From Amycolatopsis antarctica (lineage in GTDB: Bacteria > Actinomycetota > Actinomycetes > Mycobacteriales > Pseudonocardiaceae): a stretch of 64,000 nucleotides of DNA. Where the stretch lies: contig NZ_NKYE01000013.1 of the NCBI RefSeq assembly GCF_002262875.1, forward strand, positions 1-64,000. The letters run 5' to 3'. Made by a program: the position numbers and the translations under genes. Positions 25,141 to 35,235 of the stretch are shown piece after piece. Each line of letters begins with the position of its first letter. The first letter of the stretch is position 1. The notes beneath the pieces were generated by a model. That model made no database searches and was not told the DNA's origin. It saw only the letters and a program-made list of their open reading frames with translations.

Positions 25141-25192
25141 GTCTCCACGCCCGGTCTCCACGCCCGTTCTCCACGCCCGTTCTCCACGCCGG
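25141..25192. repeat. Four 13-bp tandem repeats
   Basis: GTCTCCACGCCCG at 25141 and 25154, then TTCTCCACGCCCG at 25167 and TTCTCCACGCCGG at 25180. Lies between the IclR gene 3' end and the DGPF gene promoter. No function is evident; likely slipped-strand expansion. Confidence 0.9.
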
Positions 25193-25209
25193 AGCGGACC
25201 TGGCCGGGG

Positions 25210-26013
25210 TCAGTGCGCGGCGAGCAGCCGGGAGAAACGGGCGGCGCCGGCGCGGGCGGCGCGTTCCAGGTGCCAGCGCCGGGAACCGAACTGCTCGGCG
25301 GGCACGGAGAACGCGACCGCGCCGGTGACGCGGTTCTCGGCATCCAGCACCGGAGCGGACAGGCAGGCGAGTTCGGGTTGGAACTCCTCGATCTCCAGCG
25401 CCATCCCGGAGCGGCCGACGGCGGTGAGCTCGGTGTCCAGATCGGTGGCGCGCACCGTCGTCCGCGCGGTCAGCCGCGGCATCCCGGCGCCGGAGAGGTA
25501 CTCACGGCGCTGCCGGGCGGGCAGCGAAGCCAGCATGACCTTGCCGAACGCCGTGGCGTGTGCGGCCTCGTGGAAGCCGAAGTCGATCGGCTGCGCCCTC
25601 GGGAACGCCTCGGAGTCGGCGACGGCCGCCACCACGACCTCGGTGTCCCGGAAGACCGTGTAGTACGCGGGCGCCTCGGCCCGCAGGTGCAGGTCGCGCA
25701 GCTCGTCGCGCATCGCCTGGCCGACGTCCAGTTCGGCGCAGAGCTGGTGGTAGAGCCCGCCCAGCTTGTAGCCGAGGCCGAAACCCCGGCCGTGCCCGAG
25801 GCGGATCAGGTATCCCTCGTGGACGAGGGTGTTGAGCAGGTGGTACGTCGTGGAGAGCTTGTATCCGGCGCGCCGGGCCACCGCTTTCGCGGTGATGCCG
25901 TCCCCGGCCGAGGCCACGACCTCCAGCACCTTCAGTGCGCGCTGTGCGGATCCGATGAGCCCGCTGGGTTCTTTCGGGACTACCTCTTTCGGAGCTACTT
26001 CGTGTGGTGGCAA
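25210..26013 (-). CDS. IclR-family regulator next to the ADH/amidohydrolase operon
   Basis: 267 aa from TTG 26013, which has a good GGGAGG five nt upstream; no better start is seen. The winged HTH: SAQRALKVLEVVASAGDGIT, AKAVARRAGYKLSTTYHLLN, HEGYLIRL. The effector domain has PAYYTVFRDTEVVVAAVADS, AAHATAFGKVMLASLP and ELACLSAPVLDAENRVTGAV. The N terminus has a short APKEVVPKE repeat. It follows the operon 26175-28978 in the same direction after a hairpin, and probably controls it through the palindromes at 29120-29174. Confidence 0.9.
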   Translation of the reverse strand: MPPHEVAPKEVVPKEPSGLIGSAQRALKVLEVVASAGDGITAKAVARRAGYKLSTTYHLLNTLVHEGYLIRLGHGRGFGLGYKLGGLYHQLCAELDVGQAMRDELRDLHLRAEAPAYYTVFRDTEVVVAAVADSEAFPRAQPIDFGFHEAAHATAFGKVMLASLPARQRREYLSGAGMPRLTARTTVRATDLDTELTAVGRSGMALEIEEFQPELACLSAPVLDAENRVTGAVAFSVPAEQFGSRRWHLERAARAGAARFSRLLAAH

Positions 26014-26136
26014 CGCTGCCTCCCGCCGGCCGGGGTGGTGGGAACCGGTCTCGTGCGAGTTCCAGCATACGTGCGAATGGCGGAAAAACCCCGTCCGGTT
26101 GGAGGGGTACCTCTACCGCCGGAGACGTGTCGGAAA

Positions 26137-26166
26137 CCCACCGCGGGAAACGTTCCCCGCGGTGGG
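26137..26166 (-). terminator. Hairpin after the ADH/amidohydrolase/DUF59 operon
   Basis: Perfect 11-bp arms CCCACCGCGGG (26137-26147) and CCCGCGGTGGG (26156-26166) with an 8-nt loop, 9 nt past the DUF59 stop on the minus strand and upstream of the iclR-type gene. Confidence 0.65.
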
Positions 26167-26174
26167 TCCCGCGC

Positions 26175-26858
26175 TCAGCCCGTCTCCGGGTATCTGGTCT
26201 TCAGCAGCCCCCGGCACCACCCGGAGTTGCCCTCGATGCTGACCCGGACGGCCCTGGCGAACCGCAGCCGCAGCGCCGCCTCACCGGGCCGGATGTGGGT
26301 GCCGTGCTCGTCGAGCAGCAGCGGGTCGCCGGGCGCGGTGCCGAGCCCGATCGCCGTCCGCCTGCGCAGCAGACTGGTCAGTTCCGGGCAGTCGCCGACA
26401 TCGCCGACCGTCATCCCGGCGATCCGCTCCGGTGTCCGTCCCTCGGCGACCAGCCTGCTGCCCAGCCGGTCCAGGCAGGCGAGGTAGGCCTTGCGCTGGA
26501 ACGTCAGTCGCAGCTCCGCCAGTTCACCGATCGCCTCGCCGGGGAACGCGCCGACGAAACCGCCCTGCTCGGCGACGCCCGCGTTGATCTCCTCCGCGGC
26601 GAAGTGGTCGGCGAGCCGGACGTCGGCCGAGGTGACGCCGGGCAGCGAGCGCACGGCGTCGTAACCGTCCGCCACCATCAGGTACGCGAAGTTGGGCGCG
26701 CAGAAGTACGTCGGCAACCGCAGCCGTACCGTGGCGTGTCCGTTGTGGACGGACGCCTCGGTGACGAAACCCAGCTCGGTGATCGGCTCGTCCAGCTCCG
26801 GGTCGATCACGGTGGAGAGGGCGTCGAGCACGGTGGCGTCGCCGACCGTCGCGGTCAT
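26175..26858 (-). CDS. DUF59-type metal-sulfur cluster assembly protein
   Basis: 227 aa from ATG 26858, overlapping the amidohydrolase stop (ATGA). The N-terminal ~100 residues are a DUF59/MIP18 domain: VLDALSTVIDPELDEPITEL, GFVTEASVHNGHATVRLRLP, TYFCAPNFAYLMVADGYDAV with a conserved Cys. The rest is helical (QRKAYLACLDRLGSRLVAEG) and specific to the form found in actinobacterial propane-monooxygenase clusters. It may help assemble or activate a metalloenzyme. The monooxygenase it would serve is absent locally. Confidence 0.8.
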   Translation of the reverse strand: MTATVGDATVLDALSTVIDPELDEPITELGFVTEASVHNGHATVRLRLPTYFCAPNFAYLMVADGYDAVRSLPGVTSADVRLADHFAAEEINAGVAEQGGFVGAFPGEAIGELAELRLTFQRKAYLACLDRLGSRLVAEGRTPERIAGMTVGDVGDCPELTSLLRRRTAIGLGTAPGDPLLLDEHGTHIRPGEAALRLRFARAVRVSIEGNSGWCRGLLKTRYPETG

Positions 26859-27895
26859 GCCGGCACCTTGGGTGCGGAACCCACTGCCTCCCCGCTGTCG
26901 GCGGGGGCGTCCCGGACGTCGAGTTCGGCAGGCACCTCGATGTCGTAGAGGCCGGCCGCGTTCAGGCCGAGGATCTTCTTCCTGATCTCCGGGGTGAGCG
27001 CGCCGTACTCGGACTGCATGTCCTCCGGGATCTGGAAGTCGACGAACTTCTCGATCAGCCACTTCGGTGTCCAGATCGCGTAGTCGCTGGAGAAGGTGAT
27101 CCGGTTCTCGTCCAGCCAGTACAGCAGTTCCCCGATCACCTGGGCGAAATAGCGCGGCCGGGAGTGGATGAACGGCATCACCACGGCCAGCCCGGCGTAG
27201 ACGTTCGGCTCCTGCGTCGCGATCCAGCAGAAGTCCTCCAGGCGCGGCAGGCCGCAGTGCTCCACGATGAAGTTCAGGTCCGGGAAAGCGGTGGCCGCGT
27301 CGTCCACATCGGCGACGTCGAAAGCGTCCCGGTTGAGCGGGTAGATCGTCGGTCCCTTGTGTACGTGGACGTTCTTGATCCCGAGTTCACGGGTCTTCTC
27401 CAGGTACCGGTAGGCCCAGTCGTCCGACAGTTTCCAGCCCTTCGAGTCACCCTTCCATTCGGCCGTGTAGAGCTTGACGCCCTTGAGGTTCCAGCGTTCG
27501 TGCAGGGCTTCCAGCTTGTCCAGGCCCGCCTCGCCGTCGCGCGGGTCCCAGGCGCCGTTCACCAGGAACTTCTCCGGGTGTTTCTCGACCAGCACGCCGT
27601 TCTGTTCGGTGGTGTTGAAACCGTTGACGTAGAAGTCGTTCAGGTAGGTCGGCTGGAAGATCGCCTTGTCCACGTAACCGACCTCGAAGAGGTCGTGCAC
27701 GATCCTCTCCTCGCTCTGCTTCCAGAAGTCCTCCAGCGACCACTTCTCCGAATCGGGGGAAAGGTTCGAGTGGTAGTCGTAGAAGCAGTTGATGAACCCC
27801 TCGCCGTAGCGATTGGCCTGATTGGCGGGCCGGGCGTCCCAGGCGTGGATGTGGCTGTCGACGATGAAGTACTTCTCGCCATCCTTCTCGTACAT
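26855..27895 (-). CDS. Amidohydrolase-family protein (propane-monooxygenase cluster type)
   Basis: 346 aa. Metal-binding motifs: DSHIHAW (about 13-19), VHVHKGP, FIVEHCGLPRLEDF and FSSDYAIWTPKW. Other landmarks: NRYGEGFINCFYDYHSNLSP and RKKILGLNAAGLYDI near the C terminus, as in amidohydrolase_2 (decarboxylase-like) enzymes. In actinobacterial prm/mim clusters a close relative is needed for an active monooxygenase. It is third-last in the operon ADH, amidohydrolase, DUF59. Catalytic substrate not known. Confidence 0.85.
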   Translation of the reverse strand: MYEKDGEKYFIVDSHIHAWDARPANQANRYGEGFINCFYDYHSNLSPDSEKWSLEDFWKQSEERIVHDLFEVGYVDKAIFQPTYLNDFYVNGFNTTEQNGVLVEKHPEKFLVNGAWDPRDGEAGLDKLEALHERWNLKGVKLYTAEWKGDSKGWKLSDDWAYRYLEKTRELGIKNVHVHKGPTIYPLNRDAFDVADVDDAATAFPDLNFIVEHCGLPRLEDFCWIATQEPNVYAGLAVVMPFIHSRPRYFAQVIGELLYWLDENRITFSSDYAIWTPKWLIEKFVDFQIPEDMQSEYGALTPEIRKKILGLNAAGLYDIEVPAELDVRDAPADSGEAVGSAPKVPA

Positions 27896-27943
27896 CTGCT
27901 CTCCTTCGTGGTGGGAATCGGTTCGGTGTGGCCGCCGAACCGT

Positions 27944-28978
27944 TCAGGAGCGGCCCGGTATGAGAATTCCGCGACCTTGGAGCCTGCCGTTGTCGAGATC
28001 GTCCATCGCCTCGTTGACCGCGTCGAGCGGGTACGACTTCGTGTGCAGCTTGACCTTGTCCTGGGCGGCGAGCGTCATCAGCTCGTCCAGGTCGTTGTAG
28101 GAGCCGACCAGGTTGCCGATCACGTTGATCTCGCTGGAGATGATGTCGATCGTCGGGATGTCGACGTGGCCGCCGTAGCCGATCACGTAGTACGAACCCG
28201 CCCGCCGCAACATGGAGACGCCCTCGGACTCGGTTCCCTTCTCACCGACGAAGTCGAGTACGACCTGTCCGCCGTTGCCACCTGTCAGGTCGGCGACGGT
28301 GTCGACGTGCTTGCCGTCGGCGAGGACGGTGTGGTGCGCGCCGTAGCTCTTCGCCAGGTCCAGCGCCGCCTGCGACCGGTCCACGACGATGATCTCGGCG
28401 GGCGCCATCGCGGCGAGGCACTGGATGCCGATGTGCCCGAGGCCGCCCGCGCCGATCACCACCACCTGCGTGCCGGGATATAGCAGCGGTACCGCCTTGC
28501 GCACGGCGTGGTACGCGGTCAGCCCGGCGTCGGCCAGCGCGGCCACGTCCGCGGGTTGCAGCGACGGGTCCAGCTTCACCACCGAGCGGGCGTTGGTGAG
28601 CAGCAGTTCGGCCATCCCGCCGTCGGTGTCGACCCCGGGGAACTTCGAGTTCTCGCAGTGCACGTCGTCGCCCGCGCGGCAGGCGCGGCACAGGCCGCAG
28701 GTCGCCAGCGGATGCAGGATGACGGTGTCGCCGACCTCCACATTGGACACTGCCGAGCCGATTTCCCTTACCCAGCCGGCATTTTCATGCCCGAGGGTGT
28801 ACGGGAGCTGGACCCCCGTCTTGGGTTCCCACTGTCCCTCGACGATGTGCAGGTCCGTCCGGCAGAGCCCGGCGCCGCCGATCTCGACCACCACGTCGAG
28901 CGGTCCGCTCGCCTTCGGCTCCGGTACGTCCTCGACGACCGGGCGTTTGTCGTACTCGTGCAGGCGGACTGCTTTCAT
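27944..28978 (-). CDS. Zn-dependent alcohol dehydrogenase, NAD(P)-type
   Basis: 344 aa from ATG 28978 (MKAVRLHEYDKRPVVEDVPE); the longer frame upstream is not supported. Catalytic zinc ligands C in GLCRTDLH and H/E in YTLGHENAG; structural zinc cysteines in CGLCRACRAGDDVHC; Rossmann GAGGLGHIG. It matches the NAD(P)-dependent alcohol dehydrogenase in propane/butane oxidation clusters, which oxidises 2-propanol or similar alcohols. First gene of the operon; 48 nt before the amidohydrolase. Two 22-bp palindromes lie 142-195 bp upstream. Confidence 0.9.
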   Translation of the reverse strand: MKAVRLHEYDKRPVVEDVPEPKASGPLDVVVEIGGAGLCRTDLHIVEGQWEPKTGVQLPYTLGHENAGWVREIGSAVSNVEVGDTVILHPLATCGLCRACRAGDDVHCENSKFPGVDTDGGMAELLLTNARSVVKLDPSLQPADVAALADAGLTAYHAVRKAVPLLYPGTQVVVIGAGGLGHIGIQCLAAMAPAEIIVVDRSQAALDLAKSYGAHHTVLADGKHVDTVADLTGGNGGQVVLDFVGEKGTESEGVSMLRRAGSYYVIGYGGHVDIPTIDIISSEINVIGNLVGSYNDLDELMTLAAQDKVKLHTKSYPLDAVNEAMDDLDNGRLQGRGILIPGRS

Positions 28979-29119
28979 CGCGAGCGCACTCCCTCGTCGG
29001 CGTTGACTGGTGTTCTGTCGATCCTCCGGTGGGTGGAGAAACCGGTCAACGGGCCAGTTTTCACCTGGCGGCAAAGCTCGCCCCTCGCACGCAGCGTTAC
29101 CCGATCGGCTGAACCGGAC

Positions 29120-29174
29120 CGCAATACGTCGACATATTGCGGCCGCGGAGAGCGCAATACGTCGACATATTGCG
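29120..29174. promoter_or_regulatory. Two identical 22-bp near-perfect palindromes, 33 bp apart
   Basis: Identical copies at 29120-29141 and 29153-29174. Each reads CGCAATAC, GTCGAC, ATATTGCG, a palindrome broken only at one symmetric pair of positions. Centre-to-centre distance is 33 bp, three helical turns, so two dimers would bind the same DNA face. The position upstream of the alcohol dehydrogenase start (28978) makes this the likely operator of the IclR protein at 25210 or another activator. Confidence 0.75.
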
Positions 29175-29221
29175 GTTCTGGGCACCGGTCGTGGGGGCGG
29201 GGTGGGGCTGCCGGGGCAGAC

Positions 29222-29261
29222 CGATGGCCGCGTCCCGGGGGTGACCGGGAGGCGGCCATCG
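29222..29261 (-). terminator. Hairpin after the PEBP-like gene
   Basis: Perfect 10-bp arms CGATGGCCGC (29222-29231) and GCGGCCATCG (29252-29261), 18 nt past the stop of the minus-strand gene at 29279. Confidence 0.6.
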
Positions 29262-29278
29262 TGGGTGTCCGGCGCGGG

Positions 29279-29818
29279 TCAGCCCTTGTTCTCGTAGATC
29301 CCGACGATCGTGGCCCTGGCGAGGGTGTGCCCGAACATGTTGAAGCCGAGGAACGCCGGCGTGGCCTCCCCGTCGATACCGAGCGACTCGACGTCCAGCG
29401 CGTGCACGACGAAGTAGTACCGGTGCGGGCCGTGCCCGGGCGGCGGTGCGGCACCGAGGAACTGCCGGACGCCGCCGTCACCCTTCAGCGTGAATGCCGA
29501 AGGGGGCAGGCCCGATCCGCTCGCGTCACCGGCGCCGGAGGGCAGCTCGGTGACCGAGACCGGGATGTCGACGACGGCCCAGTGCCAGAATCCGCTGGCG
29601 GTGGGGGCGTCCGGGTCGTAACAGGTGACGACGAAGCTCTTGGTGTCCGCGGGGAAGCCCTCCCACGAGAGCTGCGGCGAACGGTCCTCGCCACCCGCGC
29701 CGAAGATGCCGGAGAGGTGCGGCGTCGCCAGCGTCTCACCCTCGGCCACATCGTTGCTGCGCAAGGAGAAGCTGGGGACGGACGGCAGGAAGCCGTACGG
29801 GTCCGGTGGCTGGGGCAT
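29279..29818 (-). CDS. YbhB/YbcL (PEBP) family protein
   Basis: 179 aa. Family signatures: FSLRSNDVAEGETLATPHLS, RSPQLSWEGFPADTKSFVVT, CYDPDAPTASGFWHWAVVDI (the DPDAP and GFWHW ligand-pocket motifs) and GHGPHRYYFVVHALD. Phosphatidylethanolamine-binding-protein folds bind anionic ligands; the bacterial function is unclear. Cytoplasmic, with no signal peptide. A single gene with its own terminator. Confidence 0.92.
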   Translation of the reverse strand: MPQPPDPYGFLPSVPSFSLRSNDVAEGETLATPHLSGIFGAGGEDRSPQLSWEGFPADTKSFVVTCYDPDAPTASGFWHWAVVDIPVSVTELPSGAGDASGSGLPPSAFTLKGDGGVRQFLGAAPPPGHGPHRYYFVVHALDVESLGIDGEATPAFLGFNMFGHTLARATIVGIYENKG

Positions 29819-29979
29819 CGATCCTCCTACTACTGGTTGGGATTCGCTGGCGAGCCTACGTCCGCCGCCGGTGCCACGCCGTCCGTCCTACCCCGGTGCC
29901 GGGCTCGGCAGGGTAGGGACAGCCTCAGGGAGGATTCGGGGGTTCTCCCGGATGCCCTGGGAGATCGTCTGCCCCTAGC

Positions 29980-30013
29980 GTCCTCCCCAGTAGAAAACTT
30001 GCTGGGAGGGGAC
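29980..30013 (+). promoter_or_regulatory. Leader hairpin sequestering the ribosome-binding site
   Basis: GTCCTCCCCAG (29980-29990), an 11-nt A-rich loop, then CTGGGAGGGGAC (30002-30013). The right arm contains the GGGAGGGG ribosome site of the gene starting ATG 30019. An mRNA fold here would hide that site. Imperfect by one bulge. Confidence 0.45.
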
Positions 30014-30018
30014 TCACC

Positions 30019-30789
30019 ATGAACCGCGCTGGGCTGGCCATCGGCGGTGTCGCGATGATCGGGATCGGCACGCTGCTGGCGTTCGGAGTGTGGTGGCCGG
30101 ACTCCTCCGAGGCCACCGAGCAGCTCGACGAGCAGGTGCGCAACGTCCGGATCGACAGCGACTCCGGCAACGTCACCGTCCGCGCCGCCGACACCTCGAC
30201 GACCACCGTCAAGCAGGTCTTCGACCTCACCTTCGGTGATCCGGAGCCCGGCTTCGAGCTGGACGGTGACGAGCTGACCCTCGGCGACTGCGGCTGGTGG
30301 TGCACCGTCGACTACGAGGTGACTGTGCCGCGCGGCACCACCGTCAGTGGAGACGCCGACTCCGGCGACGTCCGGCTGGAGGGCGTCCGGTCCGTCGACG
30401 TGCAGGCCGACTCCGGCAACATCGACGTCCGCGACGTGGACGGCAGTGTGCGTGCCGAGGCCAGCTCCGGGGACGTGTCGCTGGTGAACATCGGCTCGGA
30501 CGTCTCGGCGGACGCCAGTTCCGGCAACATCACCGGCGAGGGCATCCGCGGCAAGGTCGAGGTGGACGCCTCCTCCGGCGACATCGACCTCTCGCTCGCG
30601 GCCGAGCACCCGGTCACCGCCAAAGCCAGCAGCGGCAACATCTCGCTCGTCGTACCCCCCGGGCGCTACCGCGTCGAAGGAGAGTCCGACAGCGGTAGCC
30701 GGGATGTCGACGTCGCTGTGGATCCGGGTGCGGGGACCTTGCTTTCGCTGGAGACCAACAGCGGCAACGTGTCCGTCCGTCAGGGCTGA
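30019..30789 (+). CDS. DUF4097-like surface protein, paralogue 1
   Basis: 256 aa. An N-terminal anchor (MNRAGLAIGGVAMIGIGTLL AFGVWW region, about 4-26) is followed by a right-handed beta repeat typical of DUF4097/adhesin-like proteins: DSDSGNVTVRAAD, DADSGDVRLEGV, QADSGNIDVRDVD, EASSGDVSLVNI, DASSGNITGEGI, DASSGDIDLSLA, KASSGNISLVVP. A CGWWCTVDYEVTVPRG segment holds two cysteines two residues apart. It probably sits outside the membrane as a solenoid. It is first of three tandem paralogues; translation may be controlled by the leader hairpin. Confidence 0.8.
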   Translation: MNRAGLAIGGVAMIGIGTLLAFGVWWPDSSEATEQLDEQVRNVRIDSDSGNVTVRAADTSTTTVKQVFDLTFGDPEPGFELDGDELTLGDCGWWCTVDYEVTVPRGTTVSGDADSGDVRLEGVRSVDVQADSGNIDVRDVDGSVRAEASSGDVSLVNIGSDVSADASSGNITGEGIRGKVEVDASSGDIDLSLAAEHPVTAKASSGNISLVVPPGRYRVEGESDSGSRDVDVAVDPGAGTLLSLETNSGNVSVRQG

Positions 30790-30828
30790 GAACTGCTTTC
30801 CAGGGAAACGTAAGGGGAAACGATCGAC

Positions 30829-31506
30829 ATGGGGAACGTGGAACGGCGGCTGCTCGGGGGGCTGCTGATCGGGGCGACGACGGCGCTGGTGCTGACCGGT
30901 TGCGGGCTGGACCTCGGTTCCGGGGAGACGCTGCGCGACGGCAAGCCGATCGGTGCGGAGGTCGCCGGTGTCCGGTTCGACGTGCCGGCGGGCAACGTCA
31001 CGGTGCGCGTGGAGGACGGGGCGCCCGCGTCGCTGCGGCGGACGGTGTCCTACGAGGGCCGGCGACCCGGCGACACGCACCGCCTGGACGGGGACACGCT
31101 GGTGCTTCAGGGCTGCGGCGACGACTGCTCGGTGGACTACGACGTCGTCGTTCCCCGCGGCATGGCCGTGGGGGGCCATGCCGCGGCGGGGAACGTCGAG
31201 GTCGACGGGGCGAGCAGCCTGGACGTCCGCTCGCAGGCGGGCGATGTCGTCGCGCGGCGGGTCACCGGCCAGGCGGACGTGGACGCGAACGCGGGCCGGA
31301 TCGACGTCACCTTCACCGCGCCCGCGTCCGCCCGGCTCAGTTCCGGTGCCGGGGACGTGACGGTCGGCGTGCCCGCCGGGCCGTACCGGGTGGTGACCGA
31401 CGCCGCCACGGGCACGAGGGAGATCGCCGTGGCGAACGATCCGGCGGCTCCGCACGAGCTGGACCTGCGCTCGTCGGCGGGCGACGTCGTGGTCCGAGCG
31501 AGCTGA
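30829..31506 (+). CDS. DUF4097-like lipoprotein, paralogue 2
   Basis: 225 aa. Lipobox LTGC (about 21-24) after a short signal sequence. The beta repeat is shorter than in paralogue 1: AGVRFDVPAGNVTVRVEDGA, GGHAAAGNVEVDGA, RSQAGDVVARRV, DANAGRIDVTFT, SSGAGDVTVGVP, RSSAGDVVVRAS. The motif LQGCGDDCSVDYDVVVPRG corresponds to the CGWWC segment of paralogue 1. Predicted lipid-anchored outside the cytoplasmic membrane. Confidence 0.8.
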   Translation: MGNVERRLLGGLLIGATTALVLTGCGLDLGSGETLRDGKPIGAEVAGVRFDVPAGNVTVRVEDGAPASLRRTVSYEGRRPGDTHRLDGDTLVLQGCGDDCSVDYDVVVPRGMAVGGHAAAGNVEVDGASSLDVRSQAGDVVARRVTGQADVDANAGRIDVTFTAPASARLSSGAGDVTVGVPAGPYRVVTDAATGTREIAVANDPAAPHELDLRSSAGDVVVRAS

Positions 31507-31607
31507 GCGACGTCGGGGAGCCGAGTCTTGCGAGTGCCCGCGAGAGCCGACACAGTGGCGTGCCCGCGCGCCCCGACGGGCAGCGCGACACGACTGGGAG
31601 GACAGCG

Positions 31608-32330
31608 ATGCCGAGGAACCACCGAGTGCCGGGGAACCGCCGGATGCCGGGAAACGGCCGCCGTGCGGTCGCCGGAATCGCGGCCTGCGCGGCCACCGCG
31701 CTCCTGCTGAGCGGGTGCAAGGGCTTCCTGAAGGTGGAGACCACCGACGAGAGCGCCGAAGACGAGGCCACCGTGTCGGAGACGATCGGGGACGTGCGCT
31801 TCGACGTGCCCTCGGGCGATGTCCGGGTGCGGGTCCAGGACGGTGCGCCGGTGTCGGTGAAGCGGACGATGGAGTACTCCGGGGACCTGCCCGGCCCCTC
31901 GCACCGTGTCGAGGGGCAGACCCTCGTGCTCCAGGGCTGCGGCGACGTGTGCGAGGTGAACTACGAGGTGACCGTGCCGGAGAACCTGGCCATCTCCGGC
32001 GACTCCGCCTCCGGGAACGTGGAACTCGACGGCACCGCGGCGATCGACGTGCGCTCGTCCTCGGGCAACGTGACGGCCAGGAAAGTGGACGGCCCGGTGC
32101 GGGTGGAGTCCGCCTCGGGAACCGTCGAGGTCGTGCTCGCCGCCCCGAACGACGTGCTGGTCGACGCCAAGTCCGGCGCGGCGACGCTGGAGGTTCCCGG
32201 CGGGCCGTACCGGGTCAAGGCCGAGGCGTCCTCGGGCAGCAGCGACGTCACCGTGCCGGACGACCGGGGCGCGGAGCACGAACTCGACGTCACCGTCGCC
32301 TCCGGCAGCCTGACCGTACGCGCGGCGTGA
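31608..32330 (+). CDS. DUF4097-like lipoprotein, paralogue 3
   Basis: 240 aa from ATG 31608 with GGGAGGACAG upstream; the longer frame is a shadow of paralogue 2. Lipobox LLSGCK at about 35-40. Repeats: GDVRFDVPSGDVRVRVQDGA, SGDSASGNVELDGT, RSSSGNVTARKV, ESASGTVEVVLA, DAKSGAATLEVP, TVASGSLTVRAA. It shares the LQGCGDVCEVNYEVTVPEN segment. Closest to paralogue 2, with 101 nt between genes that look like decayed coding repeats. It ends 234 nt before dnaK. Confidence 0.8.
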   Translation: MPRNHRVPGNRRMPGNGRRAVAGIAACAATALLLSGCKGFLKVETTDESAEDEATVSETIGDVRFDVPSGDVRVRVQDGAPVSVKRTMEYSGDLPGPSHRVEGQTLVLQGCGDVCEVNYEVTVPENLAISGDSASGNVELDGTAAIDVRSSSGNVTARKVDGPVRVESASGTVEVVLAAPNDVLVDAKSGAATLEVPGGPYRVKAEASSGSSDVTVPDDRGAEHELDVTVASGSLTVRAA

Positions 32331-32362
32331 GCGAGACCACCGCGACCGCCCTGGCCTGCGCG

Positions 32363-32388
32363 GGAACAAGCGGCGAGGACGGTTCGTT
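32363..32388 (+). promoter_or_regulatory. SigH/SigR-like promoter upstream of dnaK
   Basis: GGAAC (32363-32367), 18 nt, GTT (32386-32388), matching the GGAA-N18-20-GTT pattern of actinobacterial thiol-oxidative/heat sigma factors (SigH, SigR). The same arrangement with the same spacer lies before clpB. Lies 176 bp ahead of the dnaK start. Confidence 0.55.
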
Positions 32389-32403
32389 GGACCGATCAGC
32401 AAG

Positions 32404-32480
32404 GTTGAGTGACGGAAGCTCAAGTCTGGTTTGACGAGTGGCCCCGAGGCCCGATAGAACTTGAGCGACACGCACTCAAG
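32404..32480 (+). promoter_or_regulatory. Two HAIR operators around a SigA-like dnaK promoter
   Basis: HspR-associated inverted repeats: GTTGAGT-N7-GCTCAAG at 32404-32424 and CTTGAGC-N7-ACTCAAG at 32460-32480 (consensus CTTGAGT-N7-ACTCAAG). Between them is TTGACG (32431-32436), 17 nt, ATAGAA (32454-32459), a plausible primary promoter. HspR bound at both would close the promoter, as established for Streptomyces and mycobacteria. Confidence 0.85.
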
Positions 32481-32563
32481 GCGTAGGCAGTACCCCAGCT
32501 CAGGACCCTGCTCCACCGGACATGGCCCGAGCGATCACAGAGCGAAACACAGGAGGAACAGAA

Positions 32564-34452
<1,889 letters not shown>

Positions 34453-34456
<4 letters not shown>

Positions 34457-35196
34457 CCGAAGCGAATCGCGAGAACGCAGCCGAGGAGCCGCGGGTCGTG
34501 GTCCGGGACCGTCGCAGGGTCGATCCGGAAACCGGTGAGGTGCGCGAGCAGCCCGCCGTGGACGGGGTCGAGGGGGTGCCCGCCGATGCGGACACCCCCG
34601 GGGTGGTCCCCGCGGCCGACGAGCCATCGGTGTCCGAAGTGGACGGTGTGTTCGAGGAGCAGGCCGGGCCGTCGAAGGCGGAGCAGGAACTGGCCGAGCG
34701 GACCGCCGATCTCCAGCGCCTGCAAGCGGAGTACGCCAACTACCGCAGGCGCGTCGAACGCGACCGGGAGGCCGTGGTCACCGGTGCCAAGGCGTCCGTG
34801 GTGGGCGAACTGCTGCCACTGCTCGACGACCTGGAGCGCGCCGAGCAGCACGGTGACCTGACCGGTGCGTTCAAGGCCGTCGGCGACAAGCTGGTCGGCG
34901 GGCTTACCCGGTCCGGGCTCGAGTCGTTCGGCGTCGAGGGCGAGCCCTTCGACCCGAGCGTGCACGAGGCCGTGCAGCACGCCACCTCACCGGAGGTGGC
35001 CGGTCCCACGGTCACCCTGGTGATGCGCCGGGGCTACCGGTTCGGTGACCGGGTGCTGCGTCCGGCGATGGTCGGCGTGACCGACCACGAGCCCGGCGCC
35101 GCTCCCGCCGAAGCGGTCCCACCGCCGGTCGAGGGCGAACTGCCCGTCGATCCCGGAGCGGCCGATGCCGCGGCGAATGAACACCGGCAGCAGTGA
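34453..35196 (+). CDS. grpE: Nucleotide-exchange factor GrpE
   Basis: 247 aa from GTG 34453, overlapping the dnaK stop (GTGA). An acidic disordered N terminus leads to the dimer coiled coil (AEQELAERTADLQRLQAEYA, NYRRRVERDREAVV) and the beta domain GEPFDPSVHEAVQHATSPEV, GYRFGDRVLRPAMVGVT. It releases ADP from DnaK. The C-terminal extension is Pro/Ala-rich. Compare the GrpE-like gene at 14627, which lacks the long coil. Confidence 0.97.
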
Positions 35197-35235
35197 TCTC
35201 AGGTACGCAGTGACAGCGAGAGGAGGAGACGCCCG

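Larger units (their letters stand above)
28979..29278. other. Promoter region of the ADH operon and 3' spacer of PEBP gene
   Basis: About 300 bp. It carries the paired 22-bp palindromes (29120-29174) and the hairpin 29222-29261. No coding frame is convincing. Confidence 0.6.
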
